Shown: positions 1 to 4,655 of the stretch, one piece after another
Layout: each line of letters opens with the position of its first letter
Position numbering within the stretch: position 1 is the stretch's first letter
NCBI GenBank assembly: GCA_019308705.1
Contig: JAFDHW010000145.1
Span: 1-6,467, forward strand
Length of the DNA stretch: 6,467 nt
Origin: Deltaproteobacteria bacterium
GTDB lineage: Bacteria; Desulfobacterota; Desulfobacteria; Desulfobacterales; Desulfatibacillaceae
Direction: 5' to 3'
Position numbers and translations under genes: made by a program
The notes under the pieces: model-generated
Told to the model about the DNA's origin: nothing
Seen by the model: only the letters and a program-made list of their open reading frames with translations
Databases searched by the model: none

Positions 1-443
1 GCCAAAAGCGCCGCGCGGTCCTTTCGCTCGACGCTTCCGCAGGCCAGGCACCGAAGCCGGAAGGCGTTGCCGTGGACCTCCACCACCCGGCGGCTTCCCG
101 CCTCGGCGTGGAGGTTGTCCACGTTCTGGGTGACCACGCCGGCCAAGACGCCCATCTTCTCCAGTTTTGCAAGGGCGTAGTGCCCGGCGTTGGGCGCGCT
201 CTTCTCCAGGGAGGAGAGGATGTTTCGGAGCACCGGCACCAGGGCCGCGGCGTTTTTGTCCAGGGCCCGGACCAGCCCGGCCACGGTTCCCACTTCCATG
301 GGGTCCACCACGTCCCACAGCCCTCCCGGGTCCCGGAAGGTGGGGATGCCGGACTCCGCGGACATGCCCGCGCCCGTGCTGGCCACGGCGCTCTTGCACC
401 GGGCGAGGATTTGAGCCGCCTTTTCAAGCTGACCATGGGGCAT
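1..443 (-). CDS. Sir2-family NAD-dependent protein deacylase (sirtuin), partial, N-terminal part
   Basis: Sirtuins are cytoplasmic enzymes that remove acyl groups from protein lysines, consuming NAD+ and releasing nicotinamide and O-acyl-ADP-ribose. Reading the minus strand from the ATG at 443 gives 147 residues before the window edge. The family's NAD-binding signatures appear in order: GAGMSAESGIPTFR (residues 24-37), PNAGHYALAKLE (84-95), TQNVDNLH (105-112) and VVEVHGN with the catalytic His at 124. Cys132 and Cys135 form the first half of the zinc-binding knuckle. Sirtuins of this type usually have about 240-250 residues, so roughly 100 residues, including the second Cys pair, lie outside the window. 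The ATG at 443 is chosen because the Rossmann strand begins at the normal distance from it; I see no strong Shine-Dalgarno. The gene is divergent from the plus-strand genes. Family assignment is secure; subclass and substrate are not determined. Confidence 0.95.
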   Translation of the reverse strand, partial: MPHGQLEKAAQILARCKSAVASTGAGMSAESGIPTFRDPGGLWDVVDPMEVGTVAGLVRALDKNAAALVPVLRNILSSLEKSAPNAGHYALAKLEKMGVLAGVVTQNVDNLHAEAGSRRVVEVHGNAFRLRCLACGSVERKDRAALL

Positions 444-509
444 GGATCGGTCTTTGCGAGCGGCCGCCGGGCCCGGCGGCTGTTTACCGCGTGGAAAAGA
501 GAATTTCCC

Positions 510-538
510 ATGCTAGCCTGTTTTCCCACGGGAATCAA
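510..538 (-). promoter_or_regulatory. candidate sigma70-type promoter for the sirtuin gene
   Basis: On the minus strand TTGATT (538-533) and TAGCAT (515-510) are separated by exactly 17 nt, each matching 4 of 6 consensus bases. The predicted start would be near 503, giving a leader of about 60 nt before the ATG at 443. A small dyad, TTCCC-AC-GGGAA on the plus strand (523-534), overlaps the -35 element and spacer and could be an operator. Both calls rest on pattern matching only. Confidence 0.4.
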
Positions 539-608
539 GGCGGCAATTCCTTTTCGTCCCCGCGCCGACAGCAGAAAAAAGCCGGCAGCGTGGCAAACAA
601 CGGGTTCC

Positions 609-630
609 AAAGCGGCAACATGCCGTTTTT
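609..630 (+). terminator. small plus-strand terminator-like hairpin
   Basis: CGGCA (613-617), loop ACA, and TGCCG (621-625) form a 5-bp stem, extended by a G-U pair and A-U pairs at 609-612/626-629. The hairpin is followed by TTTTT (626-630). This fits a short intrinsic terminator for plus-strand transcription. No plus-strand gene ends upstream within the window, since the neighbour is the divergent sirtuin. It may insulate the downstream promoter, end a small transcript, or be chance. Confidence 0.4.
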
Positions 631-645
631 GCCGGAAGTTTGGGG

Positions 646-675
646 TTGCGTTGCTTGCGCGGGCTTTGCTATAAA
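646..675 (+). promoter_or_regulatory. sigma70-like promoter upstream of the TPR membrane protein gene
   Basis: TTGCGT (646-651) and TATAAA (670-675) are separated by 18 nt. The -10 hexamer matches 5 of 6 bases and is followed by more A/T. It stands out in an otherwise GC-rich region. Initiation is expected near 682, leaving about 180 nt of leader before the ATG at 863. This is the best promoter-like sequence in the window. Confidence 0.6.
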
Positions 676-715
676 ATGAAGGCCGCACGGCGTTTGCGTG
701 CGGGACGCCCTTCAT
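676..715 (+). promoter_or_regulatory. inverted-repeat hairpin at the predicted transcript start
   Basis: Two nested inverted repeats make one long interrupted stem. The inner arms are CCGCACG (683-689) and CGTGCGG (697-703) around a 7-nt loop. The outer arms are ATGAAGG (676-682) and CCTTCAT (709-715), with a 5-nt one-sided bulge at 704-708. It begins directly after the -10 element, so at DNA level it could be an operator and at RNA level the inner stem would be the 5' cap of the transcript. No T-run follows, so it is not a terminator. Confidence 0.5.
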
Positions 716-732
716 CATGCCGCCAGAACTCG

Positions 733-752
733 CGTGCTTCGGCACGTTTCTT
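733..752 (+). terminator. UUCG-tetraloop hairpin followed by a U-rich tract (possible attenuator or sRNA end)
   Basis: CGTGC (733-737), loop TTCG, and GCACG (742-746) form a 5-bp stem closed by C-G around UUCG, a classic extra-stable tetraloop. TTTCTT follows at 747-752. The stem is short and the U-tract is interrupted by a C, so full termination is uncertain. Together with the promoter at 646-675 it would define an RNA of roughly 70 nt, or a leaky attenuator in the leader of the gene at 863. Confidence 0.4.
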
Positions 753-767
753 GAAAGTCATTCGGGA

Positions 768-787
768 CCTCCGGCGCGCGCCGGAGG
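768..787 (+). repeat. 20-bp perfect palindrome in the leader
   Basis: The left arm CCTCCGGCGC (768-777) is the exact reverse complement of the right arm GCGCCGGAGG (778-787), with no spacer. It lies about 75 nt before the start codon at 863. As DNA it is an ideal dimeric-regulator site; as RNA it would fold into a GC-rich hairpin with a minimal loop. No T-run follows, so it is not an intrinsic terminator. Confidence 0.75.
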
Positions 788-862
788 AGCCGCTCAAACA
801 CCGGCAAGATATGGGCCGGGAGGTCTTGTTCCGCCGCTTTCCCGGAAAAAAGGAGCCCTTCG

Positions 863-3034
863 ATGAACAAAAAATGGATCTTTCTGGTGGCGGCGCCCAT
901 CCTGGCGGCCGCCGTAGTGGTGGGCCTGGTGTTCTTCCTTGGCTCCCAGGGTTCCCAGGACGCCGGGACCCCGGCCGCCGACACCAAGGTCCGGGGCAAG
1001 ATCGCCAAGCCCGCCGCGCCTGCGAAAGAGGCCGGGGAGGCCGCGCCGGGCCAGGCCGAAGGGCCGGTCCAGGTCGTGCTCACGGTGGCCCGGTTCGACA
1101 AGATGATGGACACCATCGATGAGTGGGCCGCCCAGTCGCACCCGGAAAAGCCCGCGCCCTCCCAGCAGATGGGCCAGATGCTCGGCGGGCTGGACTGGGT
1201 GGACGAGGACCGTAACATCGTGGTCCGGGGCCGCATCGGCGAAAACATGATGGAGGCCCAGGCCCTCATCCCCTTCACCGAGCAGAACGAAAATTTCACC
1301 GCCATGGCGGGCAAGTTCGGCACCGTGCTCACCGGGCCGGACTACTACATCTACGCTTTTCCGCCGGTCCCCCAGATTCCCGACGAGACCGTGGCCTTTC
1401 TGCAGGACGCGGCGAAACGCAAGATGGCGGACTCCATCACCCTGGAAACCTCCCCCGCAAGGCTCATGGCTGCGGCCGGCCCCTTGATCCGCCAGAAGAT
1501 CGAGCAAACCCTCGCCCAGGCGCAACAGCGCCCGGACGCCACGGACGCGCCTTCGGCCCGGGACGCAGAAAAGGCCGCCAGAGAAGCCATGAAGGTCGTG
1601 GACCAACTGGAGGTCATGGCCTCTCAGGTGAGCGACATGTCCCTGGCCATCAACCTGGCCGGCGACGAGGTGCGCCTGTCCGCGGATTACCGGCCCAAGG
1701 AGGGGACGAATTTCGCCAAGTTCCTGTCCCGGGCCGCCGCAACGTCCCAAAAGAGCGTGCTGGGCGACTACGAGCCCGAGGGTCACCAGTCCGTGATACG
1801 CACCCTGCCCTACGACGTGGCCGGGTTCTTCGACTGGATGAACGACCTCTACGCCCAGTTCGGCCTGGACCTTTCCGCCCTCGCGCCGGTGGCCAAGCAG
1901 ATGACCGGCGAGTCGGTCATGGGCTTTTCCATGAAAGACGGCAAGCTGATCCTCGAAGGCATCGCCGCGCTCAAGGAGGAGAAAGAGGCCGAGGGTCCCT
2001 TCCTGGACGACCTTTTGAACGCCACCCTGGCCTACCTGAAGGGCATGGACCCCTACCTGGCTGAGCAGGGGGAAAAGCCGCCCTTTTCCATGGCCGACCT
2101 TCTGATCCCTCTGCCCGAGGGCCGGGTCCGGGGCCAGCGCACCCTGGGGTTCAAGCTCGACATGTCACGCATGGCGGAGCTTGCCGCTTCCGGCCGGCCC
2201 GCGCCTCCCATGCCCTTTGACGGGCTCATCATGCGGTTCACCCTGGCGGGGGACAAGCTTTTGATGGCCAACGACGACAGCGGCCTGGAAAAGCTGGTCC
2301 TGGCGGTGAACGACCTGAAGGAGGCCCCGGCCAAGGGCCCCCTGTTCCAGGGAACCATGGACATGGGCGCTTTCATGTGCGGCGCCATGGAGGCCATGCT
2401 TCCGCCGGAAGCGCAGCTGCAGCAGGCGATGCTGCCCGGGGACCTGGTGCTCGTCTTCGAGGCGGGCCTGGACAAGGACCGCGCCTGGCTTTCCTACACC
2501 ATCCCCGTGGGCGGCATGATGAACATGCAAAAGGCCTTGGAGGAAACGGCCACGGCCGCCGCGTCCTCCCGGCCCGTCCAGCCCGTGGATGAGCCGGTGG
2601 ACATGGAGGCCTACGACCGGATGGCCCAGCCCGAAACCCTGGAAGGGCCCGGCTCCGCCATGGACGCCCCCGTTCCCGGGCCCATGCTCTCCCCGGCCCA
2701 GGCGTTCATGGAAAAGGCCGAGCTTGCCGCCATCTACGGCAATCCCCAGGCCGCGGAAAAGAACTACAAAAAGGCCCTGGAAAAGGACCCGGACAACCCC
2801 AACGCCCTTTTCGGCCTGGCCATGGCGCTCATGGACCAGCGGAAGTTCTCCGAAGCCATGGAAAAGGTGAACGATGCCCTGGAAAAGGACCCGGACAACC
2901 CGGACTTCCTTTATGGCCGGGCAAGAATCCACCTGTTGTCCGGCAACAAGGACGCCGCCATGGTGGACTTCGCCGTGGCGGCGGAAAAAGGTTCCGCCGA
3001 CGCCCAGAGATACCTGAACCGCCAAGCGTCCTGA
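863..3034 (+). CDS. Membrane-anchored/exported TPR protein of unknown function
   Basis: A 723-residue protein I do not recognise as a named family. Residues 2-4 are NKK, followed by a hydrophobic segment (about 5-27), so it is a signal anchor or an uncleaved or type I signal peptide. The only Cys is near residue 506, so there is no lipobox and it is not a lipoprotein. Residues 28-68 are an Ala/Pro/Gly/Lys-rich linker. Residues about 70-560 form a large beta-rich region with Ala/Gln/Glu-rich helical stretches (around 205-255), vaguely like DUF3352-type repeats; that comparison is weak. A Pro-rich linker (about 562-612) leads to three TPR-like units (about 613-715), two carrying ALEKDPDNP. The start is supported by AAAGGAG ending 7 nt upstream of the ATG. 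It probably acts as an extracytoplasmic scaffold; its partners are unknown. The next gene on the strand encodes a cyclic-nucleotide-binding domain. Confidence 0.88.
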   Translation: MNKKWIFLVAAPILAAAVVVGLVFFLGSQGSQDAGTPAADTKVRGKIAKPAAPAKEAGEAAPGQAEGPVQVVLTVARFDKMMDTIDEWAAQSHPEKPAPSQQMGQMLGGLDWVDEDRNIVVRGRIGENMMEAQALIPFTEQNENFTAMAGKFGTVLTGPDYYIYAFPPVPQIPDETVAFLQDAAKRKMADSITLETSPARLMAAAGPLIRQKIEQTLAQAQQRPDATDAPSARDAEKAAREAMKVVDQLEVMASQVSDMSLAINLAGDEVRLSADYRPKEGTNFAKFLSRAAATSQKSVLGDYEPEGHQSVIRTLPYDVAGFFDWMNDLYAQFGLDLSALAPVAKQMTGESVMGFSMKDGKLILEGIAALKEEKEAEGPFLDDLLNATLAYLKGMDPYLAEQGEKPPFSMADLLIPLPEGRVRGQRTLGFKLDMSRMAELAASGRPAPPMPFDGLIMRFTLAGDKLLMANDDSGLEKLVLAVNDLKEAPAKGPLFQGTMDMGAFMCGAMEAMLPPEAQLQQAMLPGDLVLVFEAGLDKDRAWLSYTIPVGGMMNMQKALEETATAAASSRPVQPVDEPVDMEAYDRMAQPETLEGPGSAMDAPVPGPMLSPAQAFMEKAELAAIYGNPQAAEKNYKKALEKDPDNPNALFGLAMALMDQRKFSEAMEKVNDALEKDPDNPDFLYGRARIHLLSGNKDAAMVDFAVAAEKGSADAQRYLNRQAS
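2774..2901 (+). repeat. tandem TPR duplication with a 26-nt identical stretch
   Basis: The 26 nt at 2774-2799 recur exactly at 2876-2901. The offset is 102 nt, or 34 codons, which is the length of one TPR unit. Both copies encode ALEKDPDNP at the end of a TPR helix B. Nucleotide identity of this length, within repeats that otherwise differ, suggests a fairly recent duplication or local gene conversion. Confidence 0.75.
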
Positions 3035-3060
3035 GGGCCTTTGGCTGCGTGACCATCCAC

Positions 3061-3094
3061 CGGCCCGGGGGGGACGCCCCCGGGCCGTTTTTTT
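3061..3094 (+). terminator. strong intrinsic terminator
   Basis: An 11-bp perfect GC-rich stem, CGGCCCGGGGG (3061-3071) with CCCCCGGGCCG (3077-3087), encloses the 5-nt loop GGACG and is followed by seven T (3088-3094). It starts 26 nt after the stop of the TPR protein gene. This is a textbook Rho-independent terminator. The next start codon is only 22 nt beyond the T-run. Confidence 0.93.
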
Positions 3095-3116
3095 AAACGG
3101 AAAAAAGGGGGAGCGC

Positions 3117-3599
3117 ATGGGCGGAGCAGACCGCATAGCGGCCATCATCGAGGACCTGTTGAGCGGGGTGTCCATTTTCGAGGAGCTCACTCCCGAGGAG
3201 ATGGGCATCGTCGCCCGGCACATGCACCTTCTGGACATGGGCGAGGGCGAACTGGTGTTCGAGGAGGGCGAGCCCGGCTCCTACGTATGCTTCGTGTCGG
3301 ACGGCGACCTGGCCGTGATCAAGGACGCCAAGAGCGGCCAGCGGGCCAGGCTGGCCACCCTTTCCCGGGGGGACTCCATCGGCGAGATGGCCGTGGTGGA
3401 CCGATTTCCGCGGTCCGCCACCGTGGTGGCGGAAACCGACGCCACCCTGGTGACGCTCGACCGGGACGACTTTGTTCAAATCCTCTCCGCCTATCCCCAA
3501 ATAGGCATCAAGATGCTGAAGGGCGTAGCCCGCCTGCTTTCCATGAACCTGCGGCGCACCTCCAACCAGCTGGTGGACTACATGCTGCCCCTGGTTTAG
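3117..3599 (+). CDS. Stand-alone cyclic-nucleotide-binding domain protein (Crp/PKA-R type)
   Basis: A 160-residue soluble protein consisting almost only of a cNMP-binding domain. N-terminal helices with SIFEELTPEE (about 19-28) lead into the beta-roll, and the phosphate-binding cassette GEMAVVDRFPRSATVV occupies 89-104. Glu90, expected to contact the ribose 2'-OH, and Arg99, expected to contact the cyclic phosphate, are both present at the spacing of true cAMP/cGMP binders. A long C-helix region follows (about 118-158). It ends there without a helix-turn-helix, kinase or channel, so it is not itself a Crp-type transcription factor. It most likely senses a cyclic nucleotide and acts through a protein partner. 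The start has AAGGGG/GGAG 3-6 nt upstream. The upstream gap contains a strong terminator and no visible promoter. Ligand and partner are unknown. Confidence 0.92.
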   Translation: MGGADRIAAIIEDLLSGVSIFEELTPEEMGIVARHMHLLDMGEGELVFEEGEPGSYVCFVSDGDLAVIKDAKSGQRARLATLSRGDSIGEMAVVDRFPRSATVVAETDATLVTLDRDDFVQILSAYPQIGIKMLKGVARLLSMNLRRTSNQLVDYMLPLV

Positions 3600-3670
3600 G
3601 CCCTCTTTAAAAAGGTTTTCCACCGCGGTAGGCATAAAGCCCGATGCCCGGGAGCAGGGAAGGCTCCCCC

Positions 3671-3705
3671 GCGGCGCCTCCATCTCCAGGGTGGCCGCCG
3701 TTTTT
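3671..3705 (+). terminator. probable intrinsic terminator of the cNMP-binding gene
   Basis: CGGCG (3672-3676) pairs with CGCCG (3696-3700), continued inside by CC/GG (3677-3678/3693-3694) past a one-base bulge, and TTTTT follows at 3701-3705. The stem is imperfect with a largish loop, but the T-run directly after the last C-G pair and the position about 70 nt past the stop support a terminator. A second 6-bp hairpin (GGGAGC/GCTCCC, 3650-3668) lies just upstream without a T-run. Confidence 0.5.
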
Positions 3706-3738
3706 CAGCCCACCCCGGCCCTCCTTTTCCGATATCCG

Positions 3739-3767
3739 TTGAAAACCCCTTCCGTTTTTAGTAATGA
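3739..3767 (+). promoter_or_regulatory. candidate promoter of the hydratase/carboxyltransferase operon
   Basis: TTGAAA (3739-3744) and TAATGA (3762-3767) are 17 nt apart, each matching 4 of 6 sigma70 consensus bases. The site lies after the presumed terminator at 3671-3705, and a start near 3774 would give a leader of about 87 nt before the ATG at 3861. A 7-bp inverted repeat (CTTCCGT 3749-3755 with ACGGAGG 3767-3773, one G-T) overlaps the spacer and -10 and could be an operator. Confidence 0.4.
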
Positions 3768-3798
3768 CGGAGGTTCCCCCACGGTTTTCCGCCCCTGA

Positions 3799-3817
3799 CC
3801 TTTTTCTTTTTTCTTTC
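3799..3817 (+). promoter_or_regulatory. uninterrupted 19-nt pyrimidine tract in the operon leader
   Basis: Nineteen consecutive C/T, fifteen of them T, lie about 45 nt before the start codon of the hydratase gene. No strong hairpin precedes it, so it is a poor terminator candidate. In mRNA it would be an unstructured U-rich stretch of the kind bound by ribosomal protein S1 or by an RNA chaperone. A small bulged hairpin (GTTGGC/GCC-G-AAC, 3824-3840) follows just before the Shine-Dalgarno. The function is inferred only. Confidence 0.3.
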
Positions 3818-3860
3818 GACCACGTTGGCCTCGGCCGAACGGCCCAAAAGGGGATATTCC

Positions 3861-4643
3861 ATGGAAGAGAAACTGGTCCTTTCCGAACGGAAGGAAAAGG
3901 CCGTCATACTGACGTTAAACCGTCCCGACCAGCGCAACGCGTTCGATTTCGCCATGCTGCGGGCGCTCAAGGAGGAGGTGGACGCGGTCCGGTTCGACGC
4001 CGACGTGCGGGTGGTCATCATCACGGGCGCAGGCGACAAGGCTTTCTGCGCCGGCGCGGACCTGAAGGAACGGGCCACCCTGACCGAGACCCAGGTCCGG
4101 GAGTTCATCTTCACCATCCGCAACCTGTTTTCCGACATCGAAAACCTGCCCAAGCCGGTCATCGCCGCGGTGAACGGAGCGGCCTTCGGCGGGGGCACGG
4201 AGCTGGCGCTCGCCTGTGACATCCGCATCGCCGCGGACACCGCCACCCTGGGCTTGACCGAAACCCGGCTGGCCATCATCCCCGGCGCGGGCGGCACCCA
4301 GCGCCTGCCCAGGCTCATCGGCCGGGGCAAGGCCAAGGAACTCATCTTCACCGGCGCGCGCGTGCCCGCCGAGGAAGCCTTGAAGATCGGCATGGTGGAG
4401 CGGGTGGTTCCCGCGGGCAAGCTTCTGGACGAGGCGCTTTCTTTGGCCGGCGACATCTGCCGGGGCGGGCCCATCGCCATCGCCCAGGCCAAGTACGCCA
4501 TCAACCATGGATTGGAGACCGATATCGCAACCGGGCTTGCCATCGAATCCAACGCCTACTGGATCACCATCCCCACCGAGGACCGCCTGGAAGGGCTGGC
4601 CGCGTTCCGGGAAAAGCGCAAACCCGTATACAAGGGAAAATAA
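3861..4643 (+). CDS. Enoyl-CoA hydratase/isomerase family; probable methylglutaconyl-CoA hydratase
   Basis: A 260-residue crotonase-fold enzyme of normal family length, cytoplasmic, normally hexameric. Crotonases hydrate a 2-enoyl-CoA to a 3-hydroxyacyl-CoA. The oxyanion-hole and CoA-binding motif CAGADLKERA starts at Cys63. GGGTELALACDIRIA contains Glu114, and GLTETRLAIIPGAGGTQRLP contains Glu134. These correspond to the two catalytic glutamates of rat enoyl-CoA hydratase (Glu144, Glu164), with the same 20-residue spacing, so it is a hydratase rather than a pure isomerase. The C-terminal part, with IPTEDRLEGLAAF and EKRKPVYKG, closely resembles human AUH and bacterial LiuC as I remember them, which favours 3-methylglutaconyl-CoA as substrate. 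The adjacent MccB-like gene agrees. A TTG at 3825 would add 12 residues, but AAGGGGA ending about 6 nt before the ATG at 3861 supports the shorter form. A broader short-chain enoyl-CoA hydratase is the alternative. Confidence 0.93.
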   Translation: MEEKLVLSERKEKAVILTLNRPDQRNAFDFAMLRALKEEVDAVRFDADVRVVIITGAGDKAFCAGADLKERATLTETQVREFIFTIRNLFSDIENLPKPVIAAVNGAAFGGGTELALACDIRIAADTATLGLTETRLAIIPGAGGTQRLPRLIGRGKAKELIFTGARVPAEEALKIGMVERVVPAGKLLDEALSLAGDICRGGPIAIAQAKYAINHGLETDIATGLAIESNAYWITIPTEDRLEGLAAFREKRKPVYKGK

Positions 4644-4655
4644 GGGGGGGACATG
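4641..4655 (+). promoter_or_regulatory. ribosome binding site abutting the upstream stop codon
   Basis: The TAA stop of the hydratase (4641-4643) runs straight into seven G (4644-4650), and the ATG follows at 4653. The AAGGGG Shine-Dalgarno thus overlaps the previous stop codon. Ribosomes terminating on the first gene would sit on the site for the second, which implies translational coupling and roughly matched output of the two proteins. Confidence 0.7.

Noticed and set aside
72..674. Plus-strand frames over the sirtuin region
   Set aside because: The minus strand encodes unmistakable sirtuin motifs. The plus-strand frames are antisense and run on into noncoding DNA.
794..1786. 330-codon minus-strand frame opposite the N-terminal part of the TPR protein
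   Set aside because: It has biased shadow composition and no recognisable domain. The plus strand has a good Shine-Dalgarno, a signal anchor and a continuous 723-codon frame.
2165..3238. 357-codon minus-strand frame covering the end of the TPR gene and the start of the cNMP gene
   Set aside because: It is His/Gly/Arg-rich shadow sequence, runs through the intrinsic terminator, and conflicts with TPR and cNMP-domain coding on the other strand.
3650..3668. GGGAGC/GCTCCC hairpin as a terminator of the cNMP gene
   Set aside because: It is followed by C/G-rich sequence rather than a T-run. The hairpin ending at 3700 with T5 is the better candidate.
3825..3860. Upstream TTG start for the hydratase
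   Set aside because: The added 12 residues are not part of the crotonase fold, and AAGGGGA is correctly spaced for the ATG at 3861.
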